64,000 bases of DNA from Providencia rettgeri (GCF_001874625.1 NZ_CP017671.1:1302001-1366000); one strand, 5' to 3'; shown: positions 10,579 to 22,118, counted from the first letter of the stretch. The notes: generated by a model not told the origin, from the sequence alone. Made by a program: numbers and translations.

Positions 10579-11244
10579 AGTGTTCCTATATCAATTAATT
10601 TTTAGCACCAAAAAATAACCAAATCGTTTACAACGGCAAAATTCATCCGATATGCCACTGCTATTTTTTATGCTGCACTTAAAAAGGGTTCTAAATAAAT
10701 TGGGCATTAATCTATCATAAAACATCATTCTTAGCTTAAGTACTGTGATAAAAAACAATAAAAGAGAACATTCCGTATTGAAGTGTGCTTAATGCGGAAA
10801 AATACACCAGATAATCTTGCTATAAATCGTACTAAACTGGAAATGATAGGCTTCGGTATTGGGAGTCATAACATAATTGCAACTGCATTTGAGGTATTGA
10901 ATTGCAATTAAATGGCCGTGTGAGTTTTGTTTACACTGGTTTAATGGTGAACTGGGCTCTTATTTTAGATCTACATCAATAAATGTTTAATTAAATAATA
11001 AGGTGTGTTAATCATTTTATGAGAAATTGTATTCATTGTTATAGCTCAAAACAAAAAATTATCAGTAATAATAATGGCTTCGAATCAATTACCTCATCTT
11101 ATGTAAGTCGCTGTATAATATAATATATATCGAATTCTGATTCGCTTTTTCAATTTCTATCAGCTAGAATCCATACAGAAATTAAGTGAACAGAGTGGCT
11201 AATTTTATTTTTCAAAATCAGCGGCTAAGTTCCAAATAAAACTC
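10579..11244. other. yvcK-moaA intergenic region
   Basis: About 670 bp of A+T-rich DNA between two divergent genes. I see no credible reading frame. A TATAATATAATATA stretch near 11113-11126 could supply -10 elements for the moaA leader transcript. Otherwise I see only A/T runs. Confidence 0.5.
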
Positions 11245-11352
11245 CTAGCCTTTGCGTCTAAGTTTGCATAAACAAATATGATGCACTGGCCGTGGCATAC
11301 AGCCACCAGGGTGTAAGATAGAAATGTCTGCATCTCCCGTATTTGGAAAGGT
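11245..11352 (+). ncRNA. Moco riboswitch-like leader of moaA
   Basis: The leader before moaA contains the block CTCCTAGCCTTTGCGTC (about 11250-11266), a GGCCGTGGC-ATACA-GCCACC hairpin (about 11289-11307), the string AGGGTGTAAG, and ends at CTCCCGTATTTGGAAAGGTG, which carries the ribosome site. These blocks and their order are what I recall of the molybdenum-cofactor-sensing RNA in front of E. coli moaA, where it represses translation when cofactor is plentiful. A covariance-model search would settle the exact limits. Confidence 0.75.
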
Positions 11353-11358
11353 GTGATT

Positions 11359-12339
11359 ATGCAACAACTCGTCGATCAATATGACCGGAAATTTTACTAT
11401 CTTCGGCTTTCTATAACAGATGTTTGCAATTTTCGTTGCACATACTGCCTACCTGATGGCTATAAACCCAGTGGCCGCCATGAATTTCTAACACTAGATG
11501 AAATACGTCGCATCAGTACAGCATTTGCTGAACTGGGAACGGAAAAAGTGCGTATTACTGGTGGTGAGCCAACAATGCGTAAAGATTTCAGCGACATTAT
11601 TGCCGCAATTAATGAAAATGACGCCATCAAAAAAATAGCGGTGACGACTAATGGTTACCGCATGGCGAGGGATGTACAAACATGGAGAGAGGCTGGTCTG
11701 AACGCGATTAATGTCAGCGTCGATAGTCTCGATCCTCGTCAATTTGCTGCAATTACAGGGCAAGATAAATTTTTCCAAGTGATGAAAGGCATTGATGCTG
11801 CTTTTGAAGCAGGCTTTGAGAAAGTCAAAGTGAATGCCGTACTGATGAAAAATATCAATGATATTGCGTTGAAATCATTTCTAAATTGGATTAAACATCG
11901 CCCAATTCAATTACGTTTTATTGAGTTAATGGAAACGGGGGATGGCAGCGATATCTTCCAACGTTACCATGTTTCCGGTGAAACGGTTCGTGCTCGCTTG
12001 ATTGAAGAGGGCTGGTATATGTTGCCTCGCTCTCGTAGCGATGGCCCAGCTCAAGTCTTTAGTCACCCTGATTATCAAGGTGAAATTGGGCTTATCATGC
12101 CGTATGAAAAAGATTTTTGTCAAAGTTGTAACCGCCTACGTGTTTCCTCACTAGGAAATTTACATTTATGTTTATTCGGTGAAAATGGTGTTCCTCTACG
12201 GGATTTGTTGGCAGATGATAGCCAAAATGAAGACCTAAAAGCCCGCATACAGCGTGGGTTACACCATAAACGTGAAACTCATTTCCTACATATGGGTGAT
12301 AGCGGCATTACACCAAATTTATCTGTTATTGGCGGTTAA
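11359..12339 (+). CDS. moaA: GTP 3',8-cyclase
   Basis: Radical-SAM enzyme for the first step of molybdenum cofactor synthesis: cyclises GTP to 3',8-cyclo-GTP, which MoaC turns into cyclic pyranopterin phosphate. The N-terminal cluster motif CNFRCTYC and a C-terminal [18 protein letters not shown] (second 4Fe-4S site) are present, and the C-terminal GG end is seen. ATG 11359 is preferred over an in-frame GTG at 11353 because GGAAAGG at 11345-11351 is well spaced from it. Product 326 residues. It heads moaA-moaC-moaD-moaE. Confidence 0.97.
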   Translation: MQQLVDQYDRKFYYLRLSITDVCNFRCTYCLPDGYKPSGRHEFLTLDEIRRISTAFAELGTEKVRITGGEPTMRKDFSDIIAAINENDAIKKIAVTTNGYRMARDVQTWREAGLNAINVSVDSLDPRQFAAITGQDKFFQVMKGIDAAFEAGFEKVKVNAVLMKNINDIALKSFLNWIKHRPIQLRFIELMETGDGSDIFQRYHVSGETVRARLIEEGWYMLPRSRSDGPAQVFSHPDYQGEIGLIMPYEKDFCQSCNRLRVSSLGNLHLCLFGENGVPLRDLLADDSQNEDLKARIQRGLHHKRETHFLHMGDSGITPNLSVIGG

Positions 12340-12363
12340 CCCTTTTAGATTTCAGGAGAAAAT

Positions 12364-12840
12364 ATGTCCCAACTGACTCACCTCAATGCGTCGGGCGAGG
12401 CGCATATGGTTGATGTTTCTGCAAAAACTGAAACTATCCGCGAAGCTCGTGCTGAAGCTTATGTCACGATGAACCCCGAAACGTTATCGATGATTGTTGA
12501 TGGAAGCCATCACAAAGGGGATGTGTTTGCTACGGCACGTATCGCAGGTATTCAAGCTGCAAAAAATACTTGGCAGCTTATTCCTTTGTGTCACCCATTA
12601 TTACTCACTAAAGTCGAAGTGACACTTACTGCAGAGCAGCAATATAACCGTGTTCGTATTGAGACATGCTGTCGTTTAACAGGTAAAACTGGTGTGGAAA
12701 TGGAAGCGTTAACCGCCGCTTCGGTAGCGGCACTGACTATTTATGACATGTGTAAAGCTGTACAAAAAGACATGGTCATCGGCCCTGTTCGCTTATTAGA
12801 AAAAACAGGCGGGAAGTCTGGACATTTTAAGGTGGAATGA
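12364..12840 (+). CDS. moaC: Cyclic pyranopterin monophosphate synthase
   Basis: Acts directly after MoaA, rearranging 3',8-cyclo-GTP to cyclic pyranopterin monophosphate. Conserved stretches: [18 protein letters not shown] near the start, [15 protein letters not shown] in the middle and [25 protein letters not shown] before the end. The 158-residue length is normal. E. coli has moaB between moaA and moaC; here moaC follows moaA by 24 bp with no moaB. Its stop overlaps the moaD start. Confidence 0.97.
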   Translation: MSQLTHLNASGEAHMVDVSAKTETIREARAEAYVTMNPETLSMIVDGSHHKGDVFATARIAGIQAAKNTWQLIPLCHPLLLTKVEVTLTAEQQYNRVRIETCCRLTGKTGVEMEALTAASVAALTIYDMCKAVQKDMVIGPVRLLEKTGGKSGHFKVE

Positions 12841-13085
12841 TGATTAAAGTTTTATTTTTTGCGCAAGTACGTGAGTTAGTGGGGGTAGACTGTTTAGACA
12901 TTACTGAACACTATCAGACAGTTGAAGATTTACGCTACGCGCTCTCTCAAAAAGGTGAACGCTGGGCATTGGCACTTGAGGATGGCAAGTTACTGGCGGC
13001 TGTTAATCAATCGTTTGTTCCGTTTACTCATCCGCTTACTGATAACGATGAAGTGGCATTTTTTCCTCCGGTCACAGGGGGATAA
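12840..13085 (+). CDS. moaD: Molybdopterin synthase sulfur carrier subunit
   Basis: Small ubiquitin-like protein whose C-terminal Gly-Gly is adenylated by MoeB and converted to thiocarboxylate; it then donates sulfur in the MoaD2-MoaE2 synthase. The ending FFPPVTGG is the hallmark. Two starts overlap the moaC stop (ATG 12837 and ATG 12840); 12840 gives [13 protein letters not shown], like E. coli, and 81 residues. MoeB, its activating enzyme, is also in this window. Confidence 0.95.
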   Translation: MIKVLFFAQVRELVGVDCLDITEHYQTVEDLRYALSQKGERWALALEDGKLLAAVNQSFVPFTHPLTDNDEVAFFPPVTGG

Positions 13086-13086
13086 A

Positions 13087-13539
13087 ATGGAAAATACCCA
13101 TATCGCAGTACAGACAGATAACTTTAGTGTTGGCGAACAATATCAATGGCTTGCTGAATGTGATAGTGATGGCGCGGTGGTGACCTTTACAGGCAAGGTT
13201 CGTAACCATAATTTAGGGGACAGTGTAGCTGCCTTAACTTTAGAGCACTATCCTGGCATGACTGAAAAAGCCTTAACAAACATCGTCACCGAGGCGAGAG
13301 GCCGTTGGCCACTCCAAAGGGTCAGTGTTATCCACCGTATTGGTACACTGCAACCGGGAGACGAAATCGTGTTTGTTGGCGTCACCAGTGCTCATCGTAA
13401 TGCTGCATTTCAAGCTGCTGAATTTATAATGGATTATTTAAAAACAAAAGCCCCATTTTGGAAAAAAGAAACCTTGCCAGAAAACGAGCGCTGGGTGGAA
13501 GCGAAAGAGAGCGATGAAACGTCTGCAAACCGTTGGTAA
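13087..13539 (+). CDS. moaE: Molybdopterin synthase catalytic subunit
   Basis: Large subunit of molybdopterin synthase, using MoaD thiocarboxylate to build the dithiolene of molybdopterin. ATG 13087 lies one base after the moaD stop and gives 150 residues. Family stretches: GAVVTFTGKVRNHN, LTLEHYPGMTEKAL, HRIGTLQPGDEIVFVGV, HRNAAFQAAEFIMDYLKT and PFWKKE. Confidence 0.97.
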   Translation: MENTHIAVQTDNFSVGEQYQWLAECDSDGAVVTFTGKVRNHNLGDSVAALTLEHYPGMTEKALTNIVTEARGRWPLQRVSVIHRIGTLQPGDEIVFVGVTSAHRNAAFQAAEFIMDYLKTKAPFWKKETLPENERWVEAKESDETSANRW

Positions 13540-13673
13540 TCGCATTTTTTCCCCTAAAAAATACGAATTTGCCGAATGGTATTGTCAAAATAATGTGTTA
13601 GACTTTGGTTAATTTTGTCCGATTGCAGTATTTTTACTGGGTCGATTTTTCTTTTAGCGAAAGGGTAACCATC

Positions 13674-14381
13674 ATGGGTCAGTTTGATCAACGTAATGAT
13701 TCTCTTGTCCAGAGGGCCAATACAGGCGTTCAGGCATTTATGTCGCAAGTATACGGCTGGATGACAGTCGGTCTATTGCTGACAGCATTTGTTGCGTGGT
13801 ATTCAGTAAGCAGTGGTTTGTATTACACCATTGCAACGAATAAAGTATTGTTTTTTGGAATGATTATCGCTGAACTTGGTTTGGTCATGGGGATATCATT
13901 CTTACTGCAAAAAATTAGCGGAATGGCAGCGACGGGCATGTTTATGCTTTATTCACTGCTAACGGGTTTAACTATTTCAGTGATCCTCGCTGCTTATACG
14001 GGCGAATCCGTCGCGGGTACGTTTGTAATTACCGCAGTGATGTTCGGTGCATTAAGCTTCTACGGCTATACCACTAAACGTAGCTTAACAGGGATGGGTA
14101 ACTTCCTGTTTATGGCTCTAATTGGTATCGTTGTTGCTTCTTTAGTTAACATCTGGCTGCAAAGCACAATGATGTATTGGGTGATCACTTACGGTGGTGT
14201 GCTACTGTTTGCTGCGTTAACTGCGTATGACACTCAAAAACTGAAAGAAATGGGTTCACAAATTGATGAAGATGACAGGGAAACCATGCGTAAGTACTCT
14301 ATTATGGGTGCATTATCTCTGTATTTAGACTTCATTAACCTGTTCTTAATGTTACTGCGTATCTTCGGTGACCGTCGATAA
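13674..14381 (+). CDS. ybhL: Bax inhibitor-1 family inner membrane protein
   Basis: Seven-segment membrane protein of the BI-1/TMBIM family. The signature LTAYDTQKLKEMGSQID and the ending YLDFINLFLMLLRIFGDRR match E. coli YbhL closely. Members are reported to leak protons or calcium and interact with membrane quality control, but the bacterial role is not established. ATG 13674 gives 235 residues (MGQFDQRNDSLVQRANTG), the usual length. A strong terminator follows. Confidence 0.93.
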   Translation: MGQFDQRNDSLVQRANTGVQAFMSQVYGWMTVGLLLTAFVAWYSVSSGLYYTIATNKVLFFGMIIAELGLVMGISFLLQKISGMAATGMFMLYSLLTGLTISVILAAYTGESVAGTFVITAVMFGALSFYGYTTKRSLTGMGNFLFMALIGIVVASLVNIWLQSTMMYWVITYGGVLLFAALTAYDTQKLKEMGSQIDEDDRETMRKYSIMGALSLYLDFINLFLMLLRIFGDRR

Positions 14382-14436
14382 TTCATGTTTCTATCCATTA
14401 GTTAACATGTGGTCGCTTTAGCCGTAAAAATTCAAA

Positions 14437-14468
14437 ACCCTTGTTACTTCGGTAACAAGGGTTTTTTG
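14437..14468 (+). terminator. Rho-independent terminator after ybhL
   Basis: CCCTTGTTAC, loop TTC, GGTAACAAGGG, then TTTTTT: a long GC-containing stem closed by a T run. It also stands before the 3' end of the opposing ybhR gene. Confidence 0.93.
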
Positions 14469-14588
14469 ATCTAAATACTATCGTAAAATATGATTTGAAT
14501 ATTATTAGTTTGTTTGTAATTCAAGGCGTTATTGGTGTCTCTAGCATGTTCAATTGTGCTTCTAAAACGTAATGTTATATCTTTATGA

Positions 14589-15695
14589 TCACGCTATTTT
14601 TTTCCTAAATAAATAATAAGCCGCTGAACTGGTGATTATCGCAATGATAAATAATGGCCAAAGGCTATGAAAAACCACGGAGAAATCTGCATCTTTAAGG
14701 TAGATTTGCTTGGTTATTTCTGTGAAATGGCGAATAGGGTTAATCCACGTTATTTCTTGTAGCCAAATTGGCATATTTTCAACTGGGGAAATATACCCTG
14801 ACAACAAGACTGCTGGCATCATAAACACGAATACACCAATGAATGCTTGCTGTTGCGTTGAACATAATGCCGAAATTAATAGCCCAAACCCGACCAATGA
14901 CAAGCCATAAAATAACATGGTGGCATAAAATAGCAGCAGGGAGCCAGCAAACGGAATTTGATAGCAAAAAATACCAATGACAAGTACTAGGGTTGCTTGC
15001 GCGGTAGCCACAATCAAAGCAGGGACCGCTTTACCGATAAATATTTGCCAAGTTGTTAGTGGGGAAACTAATAGTTGGTCGAGGGTTCCTTGTTCGCGTT
15101 CTCTTGCAATTGACAGCGATGTTACAATCAAAACGCCAATAGTGGTTATCAGAGCAACTAATGATGGAACGATAAACCATTTATAATCCAAATTAGGGTT
15201 ATACCAATTACGGACAACTAATTCACTGTTATTGAGGGAGACCTGTGTTTGTGCCAATTCTTGTTGGTATTGCATCACAATTTGTTCAACATAGTTTGCA
15301 GCAATTTGCGCACTATTTGAATTACGTCCATCAAGCAGTAATAACATATTGGCATTTTGTTGTGTCGCAATATCAGCACTAAAGTTTTGGCTAAAACGAA
15401 CGACGAGTAGTGCTTGGCGGTTATCAAGTACTTTGCGAACCTCTTTCTCATTTTTCACTAATAAAATATGAGAAAAAGCACTGGCTTTGGCGAGCCGTTG
15501 GGTTAGTTCTATAGAGTGTTTACCACTGTCTTGGTCAAAAATAGCAATCGTGGTATTAGTGACTTCTAATGTGGCAGCCAAGGGAAATAAAATCATCTGA
15601 AAAACCACAGGTAAAATCAAAATCATCCGCGTCTGTGGTTCTTGAAGTAATGATTGAAGTTCTTTCATAATTAAGGTGTATAAGCGATAAAACAT
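14589..15695 (-). CDS. ybhR: ABC transporter permease YbhR
   Basis: Inner-membrane permease of the ABC-2 type, last gene of the cecR-ybhG-ybhF-ybhS-ybhR cluster. One N-terminal membrane segment, a large periplasmic domain (about residues 45-170) and five or six C-terminal segments follow the family plan; the cytoplasmic loop [21 protein letters not shown] is the ABC-2 signature. The E. coli complex is implicated in efflux of drugs such as cefoperazone and in Na+/H+ exchange. Length 368 matches. Confidence 0.93.
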   Translation of the reverse strand: MFYRLYTLIMKELQSLLQEPQTRMILILPVVFQMILFPLAATLEVTNTTIAIFDQDSGKHSIELTQRLAKASAFSHILLVKNEKEVRKVLDNRQALLVVRFSQNFSADIATQQNANMLLLLDGRNSNSAQIAANYVEQIVMQYQQELAQTQVSLNNSELVVRNWYNPNLDYKWFIVPSLVALITTIGVLIVTSLSIAREREQGTLDQLLVSPLTTWQIFIGKAVPALIVATAQATLVLVIGIFCYQIPFAGSLLLFYATMLFYGLSLVGFGLLISALCSTQQQAFIGVFVFMMPAVLLSGYISPVENMPIWLQEITWINPIRHFTEITKQIYLKDADFSVVFHSLWPLFIIAIITSSAAYYLFRKKIA

Positions 15696-15704
15696 AGTGA
15701 CACC

Positions 15705-16844
15705 TCAATCAAGACGACGACGGGTTTTAAGCGCCGTTAAGCCAATAAATAAGATGGCTGATGCGATTAACAACAGAAAATCGGTCAGTAAAACGAGGTA
15801 GACATCCCCAGCAAGAAATAGTGTTTGTAAACTACTGACAAAATAGCGAGCAGGGATAAAATAAGTCACTACCTGAATGATTGCTGGCATGCTATCAATT
15901 TCAAAAATAAAACCAGATAACATTATTGCAGGTAAGAATGCGGCATTTAGAGCCACCATAGCAGCATTGAATTGATTACGAGTGATGGTAGAAATTAATA
16001 AGCCCATTCCAAGTGCGGTTGCAAGATAAAGACTGGTGATCACAAATAACACCAGTAATGAACCTCGATAAGGCACACCTAACACAAAAGTGGTGACAAA
16101 CATGCATAAAACCATCACAAATGAGCCAAGCACTTGGTATGGCAGTAATTTTGAAAGTAATAATTCAGTTTTAGTAATTTGAGTAGAAAGTAACGCTTCC
16201 ATTGTGCCACGTTCCCACTCCCTAGCAATGACTAGCGAGGTTAAAATAGCCCCGACAACAGTAATGATAATGCTGATTGCCCCTGGGATAATAAAATGCT
16301 GACTAATGGCCGCCTCATTAAACCAATAACGCATATCGACCTCAATCAAGGGGGAAATGGGTTTACCTTGGTTTTCCCCTTGTTGCATCTGCCATGTATG
16401 CCAAATACCTTTGGTGTATGCTTGCACAAAATTCGCGGTATTTGGCTCACTACCATCGGTAATAACTTGGATAGCCGCATGGCCTTGTGCTTGCAATAAT
16501 TGCGCTGAAAAATTAACAGGGATCACGACAATGCCGCGGATCTCACCAGCTTGCATTTTGTCTATCAAAAAGTTTCTATTATTACTAATAGTTGCATCAA
16601 TAAATGGCGAGCCTGTAAAGGTATCGACTAATTCACGTGCTTGTGGGGTTTGCTGCTCAAGCAAAATACCAACGCGTAATTTACTTGAATCTAGATTGAT
16701 ACCATAACCGAAAATAAACAATAACATTAGTGGGATAACAACAGCGATTAATGCACTGCTTGGGTCACGGACAATTTGTTTAGTTTCTTTCCAACATAGC
16801 GCTTTGAGCCTACGCCATGAAAAATGGGAAGCTGATTGAGTCAT
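15705..16844 (-). CDS. ybhS: ABC transporter permease YbhS
   Basis: Second ABC-2 permease of the same exporter, 379 residues, pairing with YbhR. N-terminal cytoplasmic [19 protein letters not shown], a periplasmic domain and the loop [20 protein letters not shown] show the family. It overlaps the ybhF stop by 4 bp and precedes ybhR by 9 bp. Confidence 0.93.
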   Translation of the reverse strand: MTQSASHFSWRRLKALCWKETKQIVRDPSSALIAVVIPLMLLFIFGYGINLDSSKLRVGILLEQQTPQARELVDTFTGSPFIDATISNNRNFLIDKMQAGEIRGIVVIPVNFSAQLLQAQGHAAIQVITDGSEPNTANFVQAYTKGIWHTWQMQQGENQGKPISPLIEVDMRYWFNEAAISQHFIIPGAISIIITVVGAILTSLVIAREWERGTMEALLSTQITKTELLLSKLLPYQVLGSFVMVLCMFVTTFVLGVPYRGSLLVLFVITSLYLATALGMGLLISTITRNQFNAAMVALNAAFLPAIMLSGFIFEIDSMPAIIQVVTYFIPARYFVSSLQTLFLAGDVYLVLLTDFLLLIASAILFIGLTALKTRRRLD

Positions 16845-18583
16845 TGAGCCTCCTGCTGTTTATCATAACGGTTGATCAAACCAATAAACGCATCTTCCAT
16901 CGATGGGTCTGGGTTATCGTTAGTCACAACTTGCTGTTTTAGCTCGTCGGGGGTACCCGCAGCAATAATTTTGCCATGATAAACCAGCCCAATTCTATCG
17001 CAGTATTCTGCTTCATCCATAAAGTGTGTGGTGACCATGACAGTGACGCCTTTATCAACCATACCATTAATATGTAACCAAAATTCCCTACGGGTTAACG
17101 GGTCAACACCTGAAGTCGGTTCATCTAAAAATAAAATATCAGGTTCATGCATTAACGAGCAGGCCAGTGCTAAACGTTGCTTGTAACCCAAGGGAAGAGA
17201 GTCTGTGACCTGATTAATTATGGGAGTAAAATTGAAAGCATCGACCATCTCTTGAATTTTGCTTGATTGTTGTTTGTGATGTAAACCATAAACACCAGAG
17301 AAAAACTTTAGGTTTTGCCCAACTTTTAAATTGCCATATAGTGAAAATTTTTGAGCCATATAGCCAAGATGTTGCCTAACTTTATTTGAACTCGTTTTTA
17401 AGTCCATACCCAGTACCAATGCTTGGCCATCGGTTGGCTTCATTAAAGCACACATCATTTTAAATGTTGTCGATTTACCTGCACCATTAGGCCCTAACAA
17501 CCCAAAAATTTCCCCTCGTTTGACCTGAAAGTTGACCCTATCTGTTGCCGCAAATTGACCAAATTTTTTTGTTAAATTACGAGCTTCTATAACAGTTTCC
17601 TGCGGGTTAGCAGGTATTTGTGGCACGATAGCCGCTAATTCGGAACGATGGGATGGCCCTCCACCAAGCAAATCAATAAAAGCATCTTCAAAGCGGGGTT
17701 GTGGTGCCTCAATCAGCTTTTTATCGCTCATATCTAAAGCTGCTAATAAATTTGCTTGGGATGCGTTAGGCTTTAAAATTAGGCGAATATAACGGCCTTG
17801 GATGACTCCATCGGTGGTTTCGGGTAATACGAGCGCATTTTGTAGCACTGTGCGTTTTTGGTTAGCTGGGGCATCAAGTAAATAGGAACGCCCAGCCATT
17901 TTTTGGGTTAATACTTCAGGTGCGCCAGAGTAAAGCTGCTTTCCTTTATTTAAAAGCAGTACATTTTTACATTGTTGGGCTTCATCTAAATATGATGTGC
18001 TCCAAAGGATTAACATACCGTCATCTGCAAGGGTATGCACCATTTGCCATAACTCGCGTCGTGCGATTGGGTCTACACCAACCCCCGGTTCGTCTAATAG
18101 CAGCACTTTAGGTTTACCTAATAATGTACAAGCTAAACCGAGCTTTTGTTTCATTCCGCCAGAAAGTTTACCCGCCAACCTTTTAGTAAAAGGGGCTAGG
18201 CTCGTAAAAGAAAGTAATTGCCGATAAGTAGATATGCGTTCTTCACCCACTATGCCTCTAAGGTCAGCATATAAGTCCAAATTTTCTTGGACTGTTAAGT
18301 CTTCATATAGCCCAAATTTTTGTGGCATATAACCAAGACTTGCACGCATCGCGATACTGTCTTCAATGGGGTCAAGCCCCATAACTCGAATTTTCCCCGA
18401 GTCTGGTTTTAATAAGCCGGCAAGCATTCGCATTAATGTGGTTTTACCTGCGCCATCAGGGCCAACAAGACCTGTCACAGAGCCACCATGAATATCGATT
18501 GTTAAGCTTTCAACCGCAGGGGCGCTAAGGCCAACAAACGTTTTTTCGACATTGACTAGGCGAATACTGTAATTATCACTCAT
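16841..18583 (-). CDS. ybhF: ABC transporter ATP-binding protein YbhF (two ATPase domains)
   Basis: 580-residue cytoplasmic protein with two fused ATP-binding cassettes. Domain 1 has Walker [11 protein letters not shown], signature [12 protein letters not shown] and Walker [14 protein letters not shown]; domain 2 has [10 protein letters not shown], a divergent signature [13 protein letters not shown] and [13 protein letters not shown]. It energises the YbhS/YbhR permeases with YbhG as periplasmic adaptor. The gene lies 9 bp after ybhG. Confidence 0.95.
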   Translation of the reverse strand: MSDNYSIRLVNVEKTFVGLSAPAVESLTIDIHGGSVTGLVGPDGAGKTTLMRMLAGLLKPDSGKIRVMGLDPIEDSIAMRASLGYMPQKFGLYEDLTVQENLDLYADLRGIVGEERISTYRQLLSFTSLAPFTKRLAGKLSGGMKQKLGLACTLLGKPKVLLLDEPGVGVDPIARRELWQMVHTLADDGMLILWSTSYLDEAQQCKNVLLLNKGKQLYSGAPEVLTQKMAGRSYLLDAPANQKRTVLQNALVLPETTDGVIQGRYIRLILKPNASQANLLAALDMSDKKLIEAPQPRFEDAFIDLLGGGPSHRSELAAIVPQIPANPQETVIEARNLTKKFGQFAATDRVNFQVKRGEIFGLLGPNGAGKSTTFKMMCALMKPTDGQALVLGMDLKTSSNKVRQHLGYMAQKFSLYGNLKVGQNLKFFSGVYGLHHKQQSSKIQEMVDAFNFTPIINQVTDSLPLGYKQRLALACSLMHEPDILFLDEPTSGVDPLTRREFWLHINGMVDKGVTVMVTTHFMDEAEYCDRIGLVYHGKIIAAGTPDELKQQVVTNDNPDPSMEDAFIGLINRYDKQQEAQ

Positions 18584-18592
18584 TGCAAACTC

Positions 18593-19588
18593 TTATTGCT
18601 TATGATCAGTGAATTGAATGGTTACAGGCATTCCTTGACGTAATGCCTCATCTGCATCATTGACAACAATGCGTAGCCGATAGACTAAATCAGTTCTTAA
18701 ATCAGGTGTCTGTACGCTTTTAGGGGTAAATTCGGCGGTCGGCGAGACAAAACCAATGGTACCGTGGTAAGGCTTATCTGGCCGGCTATCAGTACGTAAA
18801 AGTACTTCTTTGCCCGGTACTGCCTCACCAAGATGGGGTTCACTGACATAGGCTCTGACCCAAACAGGGTTTGTGAGTGTCACGCTAAATACGGTATTGC
18901 CTGAATTAATGATAGTGCCAGGCTCAATAGCCCTAGTTAATATTGTACCGGTGGAGGGGGCGGTTAAAAGAGTGTCTTGTAAGTCCAATTCAGCTTGTGC
19001 AACAGCAGCTTCAGCCTGCAACCATTCGCCCCTTGCGGCGGCTATTTCTTCTTGGCGAAAACCACTTTGATATTGATTGAGTTTATCTTGTGCGGCTTGG
19101 AGTGCGGCAAAAGCTTGATTGCGATTATTTTTTGCATTATCTAGCTCATTGGCTGAAATAACGCGTGAAGCTGCTAGCCCTTGCTGGCGCTTATAAAAAT
19201 TATCCGCATATTGCCAAGCGGCTTGTTTCTGTGCGACTTCAGCTTCAACTTGAGCAATTTCTTGAGTACGGTAACCACTTTCTTTTAATGCTAACTGAGC
19301 CTTCGCGCTATCACGTACCCCTTTAGCTTTATTTAATGCGTTGATATAAGGGGCATCATCAAGTTGACCTAGTTTATCCCCTGCAACAACGTGTGCACCC
19401 TCATCGACATTTAAAGACGCCAGTTTTCCAGGTACACGGAAACTAAGGTTAACGGTTCTAACATCAACATTACCATAGAGTGTCAATGTATTCTCTTGCT
19501 GAGATTGGTAATAGTAATAACCTCCAGCGGCAATACCGATTAATATGACAATAATTAGAACAACTGCGGAACGGTTTTTATTGTTCAT
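18593..19588 (-). CDS. ybhG: HlyD-family periplasmic adaptor YbhG
   Basis: Membrane fusion protein anchored by an N-terminal segment (about residues 9-27, [20 protein letters not shown]). It has a lipoyl-like half around [20 protein letters not shown], a long helical hairpin (about residues 80-200) and a beta-barrel around [19 protein letters not shown]. It links the YbhF/S/R exporter to an outer-membrane channel, probably TolC-like. Length 331 matches. The 151 bp before it contain no gene. Confidence 0.93.
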   Translation of the reverse strand: MNNKNRSAVVLIIVILIGIAAGGYYYYQSQQENTLTLYGNVDVRTVNLSFRVPGKLASLNVDEGAHVVAGDKLGQLDDAPYINALNKAKGVRDSAKAQLALKESGYRTQEIAQVEAEVAQKQAAWQYADNFYKRQQGLAASRVISANELDNAKNNRNQAFAALQAAQDKLNQYQSGFRQEEIAAARGEWLQAEAAVAQAELDLQDTLLTAPSTGTILTRAIEPGTIINSGNTVFSVTLTNPVWVRAYVSEPHLGEAVPGKEVLLRTDSRPDKPYHGTIGFVSPTAEFTPKSVQTPDLRTDLVYRLRIVVNDADEALRQGMPVTIQFTDHKQ

Positions 19589-19739
19589 AGCTAACCTTAC
19601 TTAAGAGCCTGTGATATGAAAAACGGATATTGGTGTTAGAGGCTGTTGATTTTTGATGCTCGGTTTCTGTTTGAAAGACGGCGAAAATCATCAGCCTCTA
19701 GTGATAATCAACGTGAATATTTCACTTTAATTAATGATA

Positions 19740-20438
19740 TCACTTTTCATGTTGTTTGCGATGACGTAAACCAGCTAAAAGTATATTAGTATGCTCAATA
19801 AGAACTTGATTAATAATTTCAAATTCATTTTCATTGATATGTTTCCAACCCGTTTGCCGTAACAATGTTTCCCGTGCAATGCGAAATGACAGGGTTTCAC
19901 CAAGAATAGCATGGGTGTGGATAAGCGTCGTTAAATGGTTGGGGTCTGCACCAATATAGAGGGCGATAAGCCGGTTTAATCGTGAGTGTATTGGGCCTAA
20001 AGCATGTTCATGAATGATGGTATATGCTTCAGTTGGATTGAGCTGTTCGCGCGCTAATATACGCGAAAAACTCAAATTTTTCTTTTCGAGTTGAAAATAG
20101 TTATACGCAATTACAGTCCGTTGCAGTAAATCTAAAGCATCCTCAGGTTTTTGAGTTGCTATCGGTTTTTCTAAAAATTGATCAATTGCCAAGAAAACAT
20201 CACTGAAATCATCTTTGATATTTTTGGCTATAAGGTGGGCAACGGCTAAGTAAAGCCCTTCTTTTGAACCAAAATAGTAAGATATTGCGGCGATATTTTG
20301 CCCTGAAGCTTGTGCAATTTTCCGTGTTGTTGCGCCATCAAGGCCTTGCTCTCCATAGACATCAGCAGCTGTGTGCAGCAGTTGTGTTTTTGCGTTTTCT
20401 CCCCGCAAAGTTTGCGATGAACCTGTATTCATAAACAT
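19740..20438 (-). CDS. cecR: TetR-family regulator CecR
   Basis: Helix-turn-helix repressor; in E. coli CecR (YbiH) controls the ybhGFSR exporter and rhlE, exactly the genes placed on either side here. The N-terminal HTH reads KTQLLHTAADVYGEQGLDGATTRKIAQASGQNIAAISYYFGSKEGLYLA (residues 18-66), followed by a helical ligand domain of the DUF1956 type. Length 232 is usual. It is divergent from rhlE across 283 bp holding a palindrome. Confidence 0.92.
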   Translation of the reverse strand: MFMNTGSSQTLRGENAKTQLLHTAADVYGEQGLDGATTRKIAQASGQNIAAISYYFGSKEGLYLAVAHLIAKNIKDDFSDVFLAIDQFLEKPIATQKPEDALDLLQRTVIAYNYFQLEKKNLSFSRILAREQLNPTEAYTIIHEHALGPIHSRLNRLIALYIGADPNHLTTLIHTHAILGETLSFRIARETLLRQTGWKHINENEFEIINQVLIEHTNILLAGLRHRKQHEK

Positions 20439-20522
20439 TCCTTTTAAAAATCAGAATTAAATAACACCCAATAAGCTCTTAATTGGCTTTTATGTTTATA
20501 AGGGACAAAAAACGACATCTCA

Positions 20523-20548
20523 TAGTATTGTGTAAGTATATATACTAT
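20523..20548. promoter_or_regulatory. Palindrome between cecR and rhlE, candidate CecR operator
   Basis: AGTATATATACT (20535-20546) is a perfect 12-bp palindrome, and ATAGTAT (20523-20529) faces ATACTAT (20542-20548). It lies in the gap between cecR and rhlE, where a TetR-type repressor of both genes would bind. Sequence identity with the E. coli CecR site was not checked. Confidence 0.45.
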
Positions 20549-20721
20549 ATAGGGGGGATTTTATATTAATTTATTAACCAAACTAAATTAATATATTTAT
20601 CATCTGCAAATAATGTTAGAATTTGGTGATGTCGCACGGCAGTTTGCGCTTTTTCCTCTGACTCACTTCCCCCATAACTGCCAAAATCTATTGAAAGCGG
20701 TGAAGCCCGGAGTAATTTAAT

Positions 20722-22047
20722 TTGACTACTTTTTCAGACCTCGCATTAAACGAGGAAATCTTGCTTGCCATTAATGAATTAGGCTATGAAAGTCCAACGC
20801 CAATTCAACAACAAGCGATCCCAGCAGTGCTTGCAGGAAGCGACCTTTTAGCCAGCGCACAAACAGGCACCGGTAAAACTGCGGGTTTTACGTTGCCAAT
20901 TTTACAAAAACTGGTTACTACTCCTCGTGCTGGGAATAATCGTAAGCCAATTCGCGCATTAATTTTGACGCCAACAAGGGAGCTTGCGGCACAAGTTGCT
21001 GAAAATGTAAAAGAGTATAGTCGTCATCTACGTATTCGTTCGTTTGTGGTTTTTGGCGGTGTAAGTATTAACCCTCAGATGATGAAGTTACGCGGAGGCG
21101 TGGATATTTTAATCGCGACCCCAGGGCGCTTGTTAGATTTAGCTCATCAAAATGCGGTTGATCTTTCTCAAGTAGAAGTATTTGTGTTAGATGAAGCTGA
21201 CCGCATGTTAGATATGGGGTTTATTCATGATATCCGCCGAGTTATTAACAAATTACCTAAAAAACGTCAAAATTTATTATTTTCTGCTACTTTTTCAGAT
21301 GAAATTAAGCAGTTAGCAAATAAGTTACTGAATAACCCAGTGACCATTGAAGTGGCTCCTCGTAATTCAGCTTCTGAACAAATTACTCAGTATGTTCATT
21401 TAGTTGATAAAAAACGTAAATCGGAATTACTTTCTTTTATGATTGGTCGTGAGAATTGGCAACAAGTTTTAGTCTTTACTCGGACAAAACATGGGGCTAA
21501 TCGTCTAGCTGAGCATTTGAATAAAGACGGTATTAAGGCTGCGGCTATTCATGGTAATAAAAGCCAAGGTGCTCGTACACGTGCTTTAGCCGATTTTAAA
21601 TCGGGGGATATTCGAGTCTTAGTTGCAACCGATATTGCAGCACGGGGCTTAGATATTGAACAACTGCCTTATGTTGTAAATTTTGAGCTGCCTAATGTTG
21701 CTGAAGATTATGTACATCGTATTGGTCGTACTGGCCGTGCTGAAGCGACAGGTATGGCGGTTTCATTAGTGTGTATTGATGAAGCTAAATTGCTTAAAGA
21801 TATTGAAAAATTACTTAAAAAGCCGATTCCAAGAATGTCTGTAGAGGGCTACGAGCCGGACCCTTCTATTAAAGCGGAACCTATTCAAAAAACACCACAA
21901 CGTGGTGAGCGCCGTTCGAGTGGGGCTTCTAGCAATAAACCTCGTCGTACCAATGTATCCACGGCTAAGCCTAGTACGGGGAAAACGTTGAGTTCGCCAT
22001 GGAAAAATGCACAGAAAAAAGCTAAACAAGGTCGTCACGAAGGTTAA
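20722..22047 (+). CDS. rhlE: ATP-dependent RNA helicase RhlE
   Basis: DEAD-box RNA helicase involved in ribosome maturation. Motifs in order: Q motif PTPIQQQAI, Walker [23 protein letters not shown] as [16 protein letters not shown] as LFSATFS, and HRIGRTGRA. The tail from residue about 385 is basic and low-complexity, as usual in RhlE. The start is TTG at 20722 behind GGAG at 20710-20713. Product 441 residues. Divergent from cecR. Confidence 0.95.
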   Translation: MTTFSDLALNEEILLAINELGYESPTPIQQQAIPAVLAGSDLLASAQTGTGKTAGFTLPILQKLVTTPRAGNNRKPIRALILTPTRELAAQVAENVKEYSRHLRIRSFVVFGGVSINPQMMKLRGGVDILIATPGRLLDLAHQNAVDLSQVEVFVLDEADRMLDMGFIHDIRRVINKLPKKRQNLLFSATFSDEIKQLANKLLNNPVTIEVAPRNSASEQITQYVHLVDKKRKSELLSFMIGRENWQQVLVFTRTKHGANRLAEHLNKDGIKAAAIHGNKSQGARTRALADFKSGDIRVLVATDIAARGLDIEQLPYVVNFELPNVAEDYVHRIGRTGRAEATGMAVSLVCIDEAKLLKDIEKLLKKPIPRMSVEGYEPDPSIKAEPIQKTPQRGERRSSGASSNKPRRTNVSTAKPSTGKTLSSPWKNAQKKAKQGRHEG

Positions 22048-22071
22048 CTGATTTAACTAGTCGTATTAAAA

Positions 22072-22118
22072 AAGTGGCTCAGCACGATGTTTATTACATC
22101 GGTTGAGCTACTTATTTT
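22072..22118 (+). terminator. Terminator after rhlE
   Basis: AAGTGGCTCA (22072-22081) pairs with TGAGCTACTT (22104-22113) allowing one G-A mismatch, with an internal CGATGT/ACATCG stem, then ATTTT. The remaining 230 bp up to dusC hold no gene. Confidence 0.75.
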
